DNA of 64,000 bases from Dehalococcoidia bacterium (GCA_022820645.1 JAJEFD010000013.1:383308-447307), one strand, 5' to 3'; positions 1 to 8,589 are shown, numbered from the stretch's first letter. The notes: a model not told the origin generated them from the letters alone. Translations and numbers: made by a program.

Positions 1-716
1 GCCTCCTCGTACCAGCACAGGCCGTAGGGGGCCATCGCCTCACCATAGGTCAGGGCCTCATCGAGGTCGAAGCGTCCGTTGGCATCGACGGCGAGGCTCG
101 CGCCGCTGCCGGTGACCGCGATCACGGCCTCTATACGCCGCAGGTCCTCGTCGAGCGGCGCGCCTCCGATCTTCATCTTCACGGTGTCGTAGCCCACGTC
201 GAGGTAAGCGCGCATCTCATCCTGCAGCGCTTCGACACCCTTGCCAGGCTGGTAGTAGCCGCCCGCGGCGTAGACCCATGCGTCGTCGGGCGGCATGCCG
301 TTGCCATAGCGTTGTGCGAGCAGCCGGTAGAGGGGCATCTCTTCCGCCTTCGCCACTGCGTCCCAGAGCGCCATGTCGATCACGCCCGCGGCGACCGAGC
401 GCTCGCCGTGACCGCCGGGCTTCTCGCCTGTCATCATGACGTTCCAGACACGGTGCGGGTCGAGCAGATCGTGCTCATCGAGGAGCGACGCGGGGTCGGC
501 GTCGAGGATGCGCGGGATGAAACGCTCTCGGAGGATGCCTCCCGCGGCGTAACGCCCGTTGGAGCTGAAGCCGTAGCCGGTGACAGGCTTGCCGTCGTGC
601 ACCACGTCCGTGACCACAGCCACGACGGAAGCAGTCATCTGCGAGAAGTCGATGACCGCGTTCCGTATGTCGGAGCGCATGCTGGCGGTCGTCTCGCGGA
701 TGCTTACGATGCGCAC
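1..716 (-). CDS. D-tartrate dehydratase-like enolase-superfamily protein (partial, 3' end outside window)
   Basis: Enolase-superfamily (mandelate racemase group) acid-sugar dehydratase that abstracts the alpha proton of a carboxylate and eliminates water. The N-terminal 238 codons are visible and end in CWYEE. They read closely like D-tartrate dehydratase of Bradyrhizobium as I remember it: GYGFSSNGRYAAGGILRERF, then MTGEKPGGHGERSVA, then AAGGYY, the K-x-K general-base motif in VKMKIGG, and the first metal ligand in VDANGRF. The GTG at 716 is chosen because it gives the expected start MRIVSIRETT and lies 3 nt after the lipA stop, so the gene is probably co-transcribed with lipA. The other two metal ligands and the catalytic His are outside the window, so substrate is inferred from similarity only. 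Confidence 0.85.
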   Translation of the reverse strand, partial: MRIVSIRETTASMRSDIRNAVIDFSQMTASVVAVVTDVVHDGKPVTGYGFSSNGRYAAGGILRERFIPRILDADPASLLDEHDLLDPHRVWNVMMTGEKPGGHGERSVAAGVIDMALWDAVAKAEEMPLYRLLAQRYGNGMPPDDAWVYAAGGYYQPGKGVEALQDEMRAYLDVGYDTVKMKIGGAPLDEDLRRIEAVIAVTGSGASLAVDANGRFDLDEALTYGEAMAPYGLCWYEE

Positions 717-719
717 GGC

Positions 720-1592
720 TTACCGGGCGGCGGCGCGCTGTTCGCCTGCGTGGTAGGAGGAGCGGACGAGTGGGCCGGAGGCGACGTGCGAGAAGCCCAT
801 CTCGTAGCCTGCGCGTTCGAGTTCGGCGAACTCGCGTGGGTGGTAGAAGCGGTCCATCGGTATGTGCCCGAGAGACGGCCGGAGGTACTGGCCGATGGTG
901 AGCAGTTGCACGCCTGCGTTCCGTAGGTCACGCATCGTCGCGAGGACCTCGTCGGTGGTCTCGCCGAGCCCAACCATCATGCCGCTCTTGGTGGGTATCT
1001 CCGGGGCGAACTCGCGCGCCTTCGCCAGGAACGCAAGCGAGAGGTCGTAGTCGCCCTTGGCGCGGACGCTCTTGAAGATGCGGCGCACAGTCTCGATGTT
1101 GTGGTTGAGCACAGCCGGGCCCGCGTTGAGGACGCAGCGCAGCGCGTCGAGGTTGCCGCCGAAGTCGGGTGTCAGAACTTCCACCTCACAGTCCAGGACG
1201 CGCCGGGTGATGAGACGGATGCTCTCCGCGAATGTCCACGCGCCGCCGTCGGGGAGGTCGTCGCGGTCGACGGAGGTGAGCACGCAGTACCGGAGGCCGA
1301 GGAGTTCGACCGTGCGGGCGAGCCGTGCAGGCTCTGCGGGGTCGGGGGGCAGGGGTTTGCCGCTGGTGACGGCGCAGTAGCGGCAAGCACGGGTGCAGAT
1401 GTCGCCGAGCAGCATGAAGGTCGCGGACCTGCGCTCCCAGCAGTCGCCGATGTTCGGGCAGTGGGCCTCCTCGCAGACGGTGTGGAGTTCCGCGTCGCGG
1501 AGCATCCGGCGGACGTGGAGGTAGTTCTCGCCGCCGGGCCAGGGGACCTTCAGCCACTCCGGAAGGCGCTTGGGAGGTGTGGCAGTACTCAT
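720..1592 (-). CDS. lipA: Lipoyl synthase
   Basis: Radical SAM enzyme that inserts two sulfurs into protein-bound octanoyl chains to make lipoyl cofactor for 2-oxoacid dehydrogenases and the glycine cleavage system. It has 290 residues, normal for the family. The auxiliary cluster cysteines are C40, C45 and C51 (CEEAHCPNIGDC) and the radical SAM cysteines are C66, C70 and C73 (CTRACRYC). The conserved RSSYHAGEQ end is present. A TAGCAT hexamer (1599-1604, minus) lies only 6 nt before the ATG, with no Shine-Dalgarno, so the transcript may be leaderless. The upstream 420 bp holds two short direct-repeat arrays that could be regulatory. No lipB is seen nearby. Confidence 0.97.
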   Translation of the reverse strand: MSTATPPKRLPEWLKVPWPGGENYLHVRRMLRDAELHTVCEEAHCPNIGDCWERRSATFMLLGDICTRACRYCAVTSGKPLPPDPAEPARLARTVELLGLRYCVLTSVDRDDLPDGGAWTFAESIRLITRRVLDCEVEVLTPDFGGNLDALRCVLNAGPAVLNHNIETVRRIFKSVRAKGDYDLSLAFLAKAREFAPEIPTKSGMMVGLGETTDEVLATMRDLRNAGVQLLTIGQYLRPSLGHIPMDRFYHPREFAELERAGYEMGFSHVASGPLVRSSYHAGEQRAAAR

Positions 1593-1750
1593 GTGTCTAT
1601 GCTAGCAGAGCGGGGTGCGGCAGGGCCTTCGATGGGACCACCCGTAACGCTTTCATCCCCCCACAATGCAGCACCAAGCGCGAATGATCCGCGTTTGGCA
1701 TGCGGTGTCACGTCCGGCGGCGGGGTCACCAGAGGTGGGTCCGATGAAAT

Positions 1751-1780
1751 CACGGTCTCATCTGGTCTCATTCGGTCTCA
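1751..1780. repeat. Triple direct repeat GGTCTCA, 10-bp period
   Basis: GGTCTCA occurs at 1754, 1764 and 1774 (minus strand TGAGACC), each in a 10-bp unit with a different three-base spacer. Exact 10-bp phasing puts the motif on one face of the helix, as for tandem binding of a regulator. A decaying minisatellite is the alternative. Confidence 0.7.
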
Positions 1781-1841
1781 CTGCTCCTCTGGAAACGCCC
1801 GTCCTTGCGTTGGAGGAGTCGCACCGCATACCGCGCCAGGT

Positions 1842-1869
1842 GGGACATTAAGAGACATTCCGGGACATT
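1842..1869. repeat. Triple direct repeat G(A/G)GACATT, 10-bp period
   Basis: GACATT occurs at 1844, 1854 and 1864, the core of GGGACATT, GAGACATT and GGGACATT. It has the same 10-bp phasing as the neighbouring array but a different motif, about 70 bp further from lipA. Confidence 0.7.
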
Positions 1870-2011
1870 TCACTCCTGACGCATCGCAGGCTCTTCCGCG
1901 TGGAAGCGAGTTGTGCTGCCGGGACCATGGTAGGGCGGACAAGGGCAACCGCGTAAGGGGCAGGTGTCACATCGTCGGCGGAAGCGGCACGGGCGCGAGT
2001 GAATGGCCCTG

Positions 2012-3400
2012 CTATCGTGCCGGAATCGCCCTGGCGACGGCCTCACGGACGTTCGCCACCCCGACGACTTCGATGCCCTCCGGCGCGGCGAGGGAGCGCA
2101 GCGCCGCCCGCGGCACGAGCGCGCGCTCGAACCCGTGGCGTGCGGCCTCCTCCAGGCGGCGCTCGAGGTGAGCGGTGCTCCGCACCTCGCTGTTCAGCCC
2201 TATCTCGCCTATCAGGACCGTGGCCGGGTGCACCGGGGCGTCGAGGAAGCTCGACGCGATGGCGGTAGCGATAGCGAGGTCGAGCGCGGGCTCGGCCACC
2301 TGCAATCCGCTGGGGATGTTCACCATCACATCCTGGCTACCTATGCTGATGCCCGTGCGGCGGGAGAGGACTGCGGCGAGCATCGCCATACGGTTGAAGT
2401 CCACGCCCGTCGCGGTGCGCCGGGGTGGGCTGAACACCGATGCGTTGGTGAGCGCCTGCACCTCGCAGAGCAGCGGGCGGTTCCCCTGCATCGTCACGGC
2501 GACGGCAGAGCCGGGAGCGGAGGGATCGCGTTCTCCTACGAGGAGCGCAGAGGGATCGTGCACCTCGGCGAGGCCCTCGTTCCGCATCTCCAGCAGCGCG
2601 ACGCCGTTGGCCGCTCCGAAGCGGTTCTTGGAGCAGCGCAGCAGGCGGAGCGAGCTGACGGGTTCACCCTCCATCGCGAGCACGACGTCCACCATGTGTT
2701 CCAGCACGCGCGGGCCCGCGATGTTGCCGTCCTTGGTGACGTGACCGGTCATCACGACGGGGATGTTGCTCTGCTTGGCCCAGCCGATGAGGAGTTGAGC
2801 GCACTCGCGCACCTGAGCGACGCTGCCCGCCGCCGACTGGGCGTCAGGCGAGGTGAGCGTCTGTATCGAGTCCACGACGAGCAGCGCGGGGTGCTCGCTG
2901 GTGAGCAGCGCCCCGATGGTCGGAGCGTCGGTCTCGGGAGAGAACCGTACATCCGGGCTGTGGACCTCCAGGCGTTCGGCGCGCATGCGCACCTGAGCGC
3001 CGGACTCCTCGCCCGAGACGTAGAGAACCGGGCCCGATGCCTCCGCGATGGAACCGGCAGCCTGGAGAAGCAGCGTGGACTTGCCGATGCCGGGGTCGCC
3101 TGCCAGCAGCACGACGGAGCCCGCGACGATGCCGCCTCCGAGAAGGCGATCCACCTCGGTGAGGCCGGTCGAGATGCGCTCACCGTCCGAGCAGGGCTGC
3201 TCGATGAGGGGCGTTGGGGCAGCAGCCGAGCGAGGTGTGGCGAGGGTCGCGGCTGTTCGCTGCCCTGCAGGACGCTTGGGTTCCGTGAACTCGATGATCG
3301 TGCCCCAAGCGCCGCAGGCAGGGCAGCGGCCGTTCCACTTGGGGGACGAATGCCCGCAGTCCCGGCAGAGAAATGTGGTCCTGGTCCCGGCGTTCCGCAT
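2012..3400 (-). CDS. radA: DNA repair protein RadA/Sms
   Basis: RecA-like ATPase and branch-migration helicase acting in recombinational repair. It has 462 residues. There is an N-terminal C4 zinc finger (CRDCG...CPACG, about residues 12-29), a Walker A GDPGIGKST near residue 105, the RadA-specific KNRFG motif near residue 258, and a C-terminal Lon-protease-like domain with conserved GL(N)SEVR and LVPRAA motifs. The ATG start gives the canonical MRNAGTRTTFLCRDCG. It lies downstream of clpC across a strong inverted repeat, so separate transcription is likely. Confidence 0.96.
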   Translation of the reverse strand: MRNAGTRTTFLCRDCGHSSPKWNGRCPACGAWGTIIEFTEPKRPAGQRTAATLATPRSAAAPTPLIEQPCSDGERISTGLTEVDRLLGGGIVAGSVVLLAGDPGIGKSTLLLQAAGSIAEASGPVLYVSGEESGAQVRMRAERLEVHSPDVRFSPETDAPTIGALLTSEHPALLVVDSIQTLTSPDAQSAAGSVAQVRECAQLLIGWAKQSNIPVVMTGHVTKDGNIAGPRVLEHMVDVVLAMEGEPVSSLRLLRCSKNRFGAANGVALLEMRNEGLAEVHDPSALLVGERDPSAPGSAVAVTMQGNRPLLCEVQALTNASVFSPPRRTATGVDFNRMAMLAAVLSRRTGISIGSQDVMVNIPSGLQVAEPALDLAIATAIASSFLDAPVHPATVLIGEIGLNSEVRSTAHLERRLEEAARHGFERALVPRAALRSLAAPEGIEVVGVANVREAVARAIPAR

Positions 3401-3434
3401 CGCGGCGCATCGTCCAACAACCCGCGATAGATGC

Positions 3435-3465
3435 GCAAGGGGCGGGTGTCACACCCGCCCCTTGC
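3435..3465 (-). terminator. Perfect inverted repeat after clpC
   Basis: GCAAGGGGCGGGTGT, one central base, then its exact complement (15-bp arms). It sits 26 bp after the clpC stop and 35 bp before radA. There is no T tract, so it is either a terminator with a weak tail or a cruciform. A degenerate relative of the same GGCGGGTGTCA palindrome occurs at 21199-21229. Confidence 0.6.
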
Positions 3466-3490
3466 TCTTAGCGTTCTCTACTGCGACGTG

Positions 3491-5995
3491 CTACTCGGCT
3501 GCCGGAGCCGCTGCGGCCTCGGCGAGTTCGGGCGTTTCGTCGCTCTGGACGCTGATGGCGAGTTTCGGGTTCTCGGGGTCTTCGTTGTCGACGTCAACGA
3601 CGACGGTCTGCCCGGGCCGGTAGTCGCCGCGTATGACGCCCTCGGAGAGGGTGTCCTCCATCTCGCGTTCGATGAGCCTGCGGAGCGGGCGTGCGCCGAA
3701 CGTCGGGTCAAACCCTTTCTCGCCAAGCCATTCCTTGGCGGCCTGGGTCACTTCCAGGCTCAAGCCTTTCTCCAGCATCGGCTTGCGCACCTCGTTCAGC
3801 ATCAGGTCAACGATGCTGACGATGTGCTCCTTGGTGAGCGCGTGGAAGACGATCTGACCGTCGATGCGGTTCAGGAACTCGGGGCGGAAGAAGCGCTTGA
3901 CCTCGTCTTCCACCTTGGTCTTCATCTTCTCGTAGGCGTTCTCCTCCATCTTGGCCTGATTGACCATTGCAAATCCGAAGGAGGTGTCGCGCTTGATGAG
4001 GTCCGAGCCGATGTTGGACGTCATCACGATGATGGTGTTGCGGAAGTCCACCTTGCGCCCCTTCGCGTCCGCGAGGTGACCGTCGTCGAATATCTGCAGC
4101 AGCAGGTTGAAGACCTCCGGGTGCGCCTTCTCGATCTCGTCCAGCAGGATGCAGGTGTAGCTGCGACGGCGGACGGCGTCGGTCAACTGGCCTCCGTCCT
4201 CGTACCCGACGTAGCCGGGAGGCGAACCGACGAGACGCGCCACGGTGTGACGCTCCATGAATTCCGACATGTCGAGGCGCACCATCGCCTCTTCGGAGCC
4301 GAACATGAACTCCGCGAGCGCCTTGACCAGCTCCGTCTTGCCGACACCGGTCGGGCCGAGGAACAGGAAGCTGCCGATGGGGCGCTTGGGGTCCTTCAAG
4401 CCGGCGCGTGCGCGGCGGACGGCCTTGGCGATGGCGACGATGGCCTCGTCCTGGCCGACGATGCGCTGGTGGATGTTCTCCTCCATGTGGAGGAGGCGTT
4501 CGATCTCCTCGACCGCCATGTGGGTCACGGGGATGCCCGTCCACATGCTGACGACTTCCGCTATCTCCTCCTCGGTGACCCTGGCCTTCTCGTCTCCGGA
4601 GGTCTCACGCCACTCGCTCTGCAACTGCTGGAGGCTGTCGGCGAGCTTGACCTCCCGGTCGCGCAACTCGGCGGCGTACTCGTACTGCTGCTGGGAGATG
4701 GCTTCGTCCTTGTCGCGGCGGACGGTCTCCAGCATCTTCTGCGACTCCTTGACTGAGAGCGGCATGTTGCTCGTGCGGATGCGCACGCGGGAGCCGGCCT
4801 CGTCCATCAGGTCGATGGCCTTGTCGGGGAGGTAGCGGTCAGCGATGAAGCGCGAGGAGAGGCTGGCGGCGGCCCGAAGCGCCTCGTGGTCGATCTCGAC
4901 GTTGTGAAACTCCTCGAACTTAGGCCGGATGCCATCGAGTATCTCTATGGTTTCCTCAACAGAGGGCTCTTCCACGTTAACGGGCTGGAACCTGCGCTCG
5001 AGAGCGGGGTCCCTCTCAACGTACTTACGGTAGTCGTCGAGCGTCGTTGCGCCGATGCACTGCAACTCTCCGCGTGCGAGCGAAGGTTTGAGGATGTTCG
5101 CGGCGTCCACGGCCCCTTCGGCTGCGCCCGCGCCCACCATCGTGTGCATCTCGTCTATGAAGAGGATGCAGTTGCCGGAGGACTTGATCTCCTCCACGAC
5201 CTTCTTCAGGCGCTCCTCGAACTCGCCCCGGTACTTGGTGCCTGCGACGAGCGCGCCCATGTCCAGCGTGACCACGCGGCGGTTGCTCAGGTGCTCAGGC
5301 ACGTCGCCGGTGGTTACCTTCTGGGCGAGGGCTTCCACGATGGCGGTCTTGCCGACACCTGGCGGGCCGACGAGCACGGGATTGTTCTTCCTGCGGCGGC
5401 TGAGGATCTGCACGACGCGCTCGATCTCCTGGGTACGCCCGACGACCCGGTCCAGCTTCCCTTCCTGCGCGTACTTGGTGAGGTCGATGCCGAGCTGGTC
5501 GAGCGTGGGCGTGCGGTTGCTGGAGCGGCTGTGCCCCTGGCTCTGGGAGACACTCTGGTTGAGGATGCGGGTCGTCTCGGCACGCACCTTGTCCAGTGAG
5601 ACGCCGAGGCTTTCGAGCACGCCTGCGGCGACGCCCTCACCCTCACGCATGATGCCGATGAGCAGATGTTCGGTGCCGATGTAGTGGTGGGTGAGGCGGC
5701 GCGCCTCGTCCACGGCCAACTCAATCACTTTCTTGGCGCGCGGGGTGAGGCCGATGTCGCCGGGGGAGGGGCGCTCACCCCTGCCGATGATGAACTCGAC
5801 CGCGGAGCGTACCTTGGAGAGTTCGACGTTCAGGCTGCTGAGGACGCGGGCGGCGACGCCGTCCGTTTCCCGAACGAGGCCAAGCAGGATGTGCTCGGTG
5901 CCGATGTAGTTATGGTTGAACCGCTGCGCTTCTTCCTGGGCGAGCGAAAGCACCCTGCGAGCACGTTCCGAGAATTTTTCGAATCTGCTGGCCAT
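3491..5995 (-). CDS. clpC: ATP-dependent Clp protease ATP-binding subunit ClpC
   Basis: Class I AAA+ unfoldase that feeds substrates to ClpP in the cytoplasm. It has 834 residues: two N-terminal Clp repeats (about 1-145), AAA-1 with Walker [10 protein letters not shown] near 210, a UVR-type middle segment with coiled coil (about 410-470), and AAA-2 with Walker [10 protein letters not shown] near 550 and the ClpP-contact region after it. The C-terminal tail is Ala/Glu-rich. The start has a good ribosome site (CGGAGG 5 nt upstream). It lies 34 bp downstream of the S1-like gene and is probably in the same operon. No mcsA/mcsB adaptor genes are adjacent. Confidence 0.97.
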   Translation of the reverse strand: MASRFEKFSERARRVLSLAQEEAQRFNHNYIGTEHILLGLVRETDGVAARVLSSLNVELSKVRSAVEFIIGRGERPSPGDIGLTPRAKKVIELAVDEARRLTHHYIGTEHLLIGIMREGEGVAAGVLESLGVSLDKVRAETTRILNQSVSQSQGHSRSSNRTPTLDQLGIDLTKYAQEGKLDRVVGRTQEIERVVQILSRRRKNNPVLVGPPGVGKTAIVEALAQKVTTGDVPEHLSNRRVVTLDMGALVAGTKYRGEFEERLKKVVEEIKSSGNCILFIDEMHTMVGAGAAEGAVDAANILKPSLARGELQCIGATTLDDYRKYVERDPALERRFQPVNVEEPSVEETIEILDGIRPKFEEFHNVEIDHEALRAAASLSSRFIADRYLPDKAIDLMDEAGSRVRIRTSNMPLSVKESQKMLETVRRDKDEAISQQQYEYAAELRDREVKLADSLQQLQSEWRETSGDEKARVTEEEIAEVVSMWTGIPVTHMAVEEIERLLHMEENIHQRIVGQDEAIVAIAKAVRRARAGLKDPKRPIGSFLFLGPTGVGKTELVKALAEFMFGSEEAMVRLDMSEFMERHTVARLVGSPPGYVGYEDGGQLTDAVRRRSYTCILLDEIEKAHPEVFNLLLQIFDDGHLADAKGRKVDFRNTIIVMTSNIGSDLIKRDTSFGFAMVNQAKMEENAYEKMKTKVEDEVKRFFRPEFLNRIDGQIVFHALTKEHIVSIVDLMLNEVRKPMLEKGLSLEVTQAAKEWLGEKGFDPTFGARPLRRLIEREMEDTLSEGVIRGDYRPGQTVVVDVDNEDPENPKLAISVQSDETPELAEAAAAPAAE

Positions 5996-6029
5996 GACCG
6001 CCTCCGGTTCTATCTAATCACATCGCGGT

Positions 6030-7199
6030 CTATTGCGCGAGCCCACTGTCCCTGCCGAAGTCGAGGAACGAGTGATATTCGACCGGGTCGTGATGTTCAG
6101 TAGGCGTCTTCGTCTCCTCTACGCGGCGCAGACTAAGCCCGAGCCGATGACGTTCCGGATCGAGGCTTACTATCTGGAGCGTCATTGTATCACCGATATT
6201 AACGACTTCACGCGGATGACGGATGTGTGCTTCGGTCAGTTCCGAGATATGTATAAGCCCTTCGATCCCGTCCTCTACGCGCGCGAATGCGCCGAAATCG
6301 GCGAAATTCGTAATCGTTCCGGTCACCAGTTGCCCCACGTGCATGCGTTCCATGGCCGCTTGCCAGGGGGTGGGGGTGAGGCGGCGGAGACTGAGTGCGA
6401 TGCGGCGGTTATCGCGGTCGATACGCAGCACCTGCACATCGACTTCCTGCCCTACCTCCAGTACGTCCGCAACGTTGCTCACCGGAGACCACGATATCTC
6501 AGAGATGTGAACGAGTCCGTCGGCGCCGCCGATATCCACGAACGCACCGAAATTGGAGATGCCGGATACGCGCCCGTGGCGAACATCGCCTTCCTGCAAT
6601 GTGCTCAGCAGCTGGTCTTTCAGCCCTTCCCTCTGCTCGCGAAGCGCTCCGCGCTCCGTGAGGACCACGCGGTTGCGCTTCCGGTTCACCTCGACGATCT
6701 TGAGCGATACCTCTTCTCCCACACGCGCCGCAAGAGCGGCTTCCGGATCGGCGCCTGCCGCGATCGCGACCTGCGAGAGGGGGATGAAGCCTTGCAGGCC
6801 GTTCAGGTCTACGACCATCCCCCCGCGGTTGTGGCCGGTGACTTTCCCGGTTACGAAAGTGTCGTTGCGTTCCGCCTCTTCGAGCGTCAGCCACGCGCTG
6901 AGAGCGCGCACGCGGTCGATCGACAGTTGCGCCTGCCCCTCAGGGCCGGTGACGTCCATGACGTAGACATTGATGGTGTCGCCGATGCTGTAGTGGGCGG
7001 CCGGGTGCGGCGTCAGGGTCCGCATCTCACGGGCAGGAACCATGCCTTCCGATTTGTAGCCGATGGAGACGAGGATCCCGTCCTGGTCTATCTCCATGAT
7101 CTGTCCGGGTACGATGTCTCCCCGGCGCAACTCCTGCGGCAGAGCCTCCTCCTGAAGGAGCTCCGCCATCGTTGGTTCGCCGGGGTCACCCGTGCTCAT
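6030..7199 (-). CDS. rpsA: Four-repeat S1 RNA-binding protein (ribosomal protein S1-like)
   Basis: Single-stranded RNA-binding protein of 389 residues with four S1 (OB-fold) repeats, starting about residues 24, 107, 200 and 285. Repeats 3 and 4 carry the typical NFGAFVDIGG..GLVHISE and DFGAFARVEDG..GLIHISE cores. E. coli S1 has six repeats; four is usual in Gram-positive-type lineages. The frame is open upstream, but MSTGDPGEP at 7199 is chosen because the preceding 60 codons read as non-protein sequence. The ribosome site is weak. A role in translation initiation is inferred from the family. Confidence 0.85.
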   Translation of the reverse strand: MSTGDPGEPTMAELLQEEALPQELRRGDIVPGQIMEIDQDGILVSIGYKSEGMVPAREMRTLTPHPAAHYSIGDTINVYVMDVTGPEGQAQLSIDRVRALSAWLTLEEAERNDTFVTGKVTGHNRGGMVVDLNGLQGFIPLSQVAIAAGADPEAALAARVGEEVSLKIVEVNRKRNRVVLTERGALREQREGLKDQLLSTLQEGDVRHGRVSGISNFGAFVDIGGADGLVHISEISWSPVSNVADVLEVGQEVDVQVLRIDRDNRRIALSLRRLTPTPWQAAMERMHVGQLVTGTITNFADFGAFARVEDGIEGLIHISELTEAHIRHPREVVNIGDTMTLQIVSLDPERHRLGLSLRRVEETKTPTEHHDPVEYHSFLDFGRDSGLAQ

Positions 7200-7369
7200 C
7201 TGCTCAGACACGGCCACTCCGAATCGGCATTTCGCCAGAGGTGCGATTCTACGGCCTGACGTCCAGGTTGCATACCCTAGAAGGCGGTGCATTAGACGCT
7301 CAGCGCGAAGCGACTGCCACATGGCGCCCAGCAGCGCGCCCGGGAGTCGTTGGGAAGGGGGACAAGCAA

Positions 7370-7389
7370 GCCCGGGCAACTGCCCGGGC
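7370..7389 (-). terminator. Terminator hairpin of the 5S rRNA unit
   Basis: GCCCGGGC, a 4-nt loop, then GCCCGGGC, 16 bp past the mature 5S 3' end. On the minus strand it is followed by TTGCTTGTC. An all-GC 8-bp stem of this kind is a plausible intrinsic terminator despite the interrupted T run. Confidence 0.7.
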
Positions 7390-7405
7390 GCTCATCTGTC
7401 TCATA

Positions 7406-7523
7406 GCCTGGCGGTGACCTATTTTCCCAGCAAGTTGCCCTGCCAGTATCGTCGGCGCTGGAGCGTTTCACTTCCGTGTTCGGGATGGGTACGGGTGGGT
7501 CCGCCCCGCTCAAACCACCAAGC
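7406..7523 (-). rRNA. rrf: 5S ribosomal RNA (solitary)
   Basis: 118-nt 5S rRNA recognised from the conserved loop A/B core (ACCCATCCCGAACACGG and AAGTGAAACG on minus) and the 3' stem. The ends pair as helix I: GCTTGGTGGT with ACCGCCAGGC, with only G-U exceptions. No 16S or 23S is adjacent. Divergent pfkA begins 94 bp upstream and a protein gene follows downstream. The gene has its own -35/-10 with initiation at the mature 5' end and its own terminator, so it is an independent transcription unit. Confidence 0.95.
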
Positions 7524-7529
7524 CTCCTG

Positions 7530-7559
7530 AGTATAAGGGCGCTCCTGTACAGGAGTCAA
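7530..7559 (-). promoter_or_regulatory. Sigma-70-type promoter of the 5S rRNA gene, with palindrome in spacer
   Basis: On minus, TTGACT (7554-7559), 18-bp spacer, TATACT (7530-7535), then 6 nt to the 5S 5' end. The spacer contains the perfect palindrome CTCCTGTACAGGAG (7542-7555), which also touches the -35 and could be an operator. Confidence 0.8.
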
Positions 7560-7602
7560 ACGGGTCTAACGCTCTCGGAACCATTCACGAACAGGGCGGT
7601 GC

Positions 7603-7608
7603 TACAAT
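7603..7608 (+). promoter_or_regulatory. -10 box of pfkA, leaderless type
   Basis: TACAAT ends 9 nt before the pfkA ATG. A start site about 7 nt downstream would leave a leader of only about 3 nt. No Shine-Dalgarno is present. I see no clear -35. Confidence 0.6.
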
Positions 7609-7617
7609 CGCTGCACT

Positions 7618-8583
7618 ATGAAGAAGATCGGCGTGCTGGCCAGCGGCGGAGACGCTCCGGGCATGAACGCGGCAATCCGCGCTGTCACGCGCACCGCCTT
7701 GTTCCGCTCCACTGAAGTCTGGGGTTTCTGGGACGGATTCAACGGCCTCCTCGACCATCGGGTAGAAGAGCTTACTACCCGGCATGTCGCCGGGTCCCTG
7801 CGGCACGGCGGCAGCATCATAGGAGCAGGCCGCTGCGAGCCTTTCCTGGACCCGAACGTTCGCAGCAAGGCCGTGGAAGACCTGCGCGCGGGAGGTTTCG
7901 AAGGGCTAGTCGTCATCGGCGGCGAAGGCTCCATGCAGGGTGCATGGGAGTTACACAAGCTCGGCATGCCCGTCGTCTGCATCCCCGCGACCATAGACAA
8001 TGACATGCCCGGCACGGAGATCACCATCGGAGCGGACACGGCGATCAACACGGCGATGGAGGCCATCGACCGGATCCAGGACACCGCCGCCGCGCACCGG
8101 CGGGCCATGATCGTCGAGGTGATGGGCAGGCACTGCGGATACATCGCCGTCATGGCCGGCCTCGCCACGGGCGCGGAGATGGTGCTCACCCCTGAACGCC
8201 CGATGGAGCTGGAAGAGGTCTTCGAGGAGATGCGGCAGGTCTGGCTGCGGGGGAAGCGCCACTTCATCATCGTTCTGGCGGAAGGGGCACGCTGGGGAGC
8301 GGCAGAGCTCGCGCAACTCATCAACGAATCGGACAAGCCTTACGACGCCCGCTACACGGTGCTCGGCTACATACAGCGAGGAGGCGTGCCGTCCCGGTTC
8401 GACCGCATCCTCGGAACGCGCATGGGCGTCAAAGCAGCCGACGCTCTCCTCGACGGCGTATCCGGAGGCCTCGTCTGCTGGCGGAACAACCGCAGCGAAG
8501 TGTTGCCGATAGACGAGTTGCCGCCGCGCGGCGATCCCTGGGACGAGATGTTGAGCAGGGTGCAGGCCATCTCCGCCACCTGA
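7618..8583 (+). CDS. pfkA: 6-phosphofructokinase
   Basis: Phosphorylates fructose 6-phosphate in glycolysis. It has 321 residues, and the numbering runs parallel to E. coli PfkA. The nucleotide loop is ASGGDAPGMNAAI (residues 8-20), the catalytic PATIDND segment keeps D127 and D129, and MGRHCGYIA (sugar binding) is near 170. Gly104 is present, as in ATP-dependent enzymes; PPi enzymes have Asp. Residue 103, the usual Mg-binding Asp of GGDG, is Glu (GGEGS), and residue 124 is Ala, neither the ATP-type Gly nor the PPi-type Lys. ATP dependence is therefore likely but not certain. It is transcribed divergently from the 5S gene. Confidence 0.94.
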   Translation: MKKIGVLASGGDAPGMNAAIRAVTRTALFRSTEVWGFWDGFNGLLDHRVEELTTRHVAGSLRHGGSIIGAGRCEPFLDPNVRSKAVEDLRAGGFEGLVVIGGEGSMQGAWELHKLGMPVVCIPATIDNDMPGTEITIGADTAINTAMEAIDRIQDTAAAHRRAMIVEVMGRHCGYIAVMAGLATGAEMVLTPERPMELEEVFEEMRQVWLRGKRHFIIVLAEGARWGAAELAQLINESDKPYDARYTVLGYIQRGGVPSRFDRILGTRMGVKAADALLDGVSGGLVCWRNNRSEVLPIDELPPRGDPWDEMLSRVQAISAT

Positions 8584-8589
8584 CGCCCG

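Larger units (their letters stand above)
1593..2011. other. Intergenic region with two triple 10-bp-phased repeat arrays
   Basis: About 420 bp between the end of radA and the start of lipA, without a convincing gene. The short frames here lack a ribosome site and recognisable content. The visible structure is two sets of three direct repeats, each phased at exactly 10 bp and listed separately. Because lipA reads away from this stretch on minus, it is the natural place for lipA regulation. Confidence 0.6.

Noticed and set aside
1589-1771. 60-codon frame on minus upstream of lipA
   Set aside because: Overlaps the lipA start and its -10 region and crosses the repeat array; no ribosome site or protein-like composition.
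6033-7259. 408-codon plus-strand frame antisense to the S1-like gene
   Set aside because: Shadow frame; the minus strand encodes four clear S1 repeats.
7200-7379. Longer N-terminus for the S1-like protein (60 extra codons)
   Set aside because: The extra segment runs back into the 5S terminator, is Arg/Trp/Cys-rich and unlike any S1 N-terminus.
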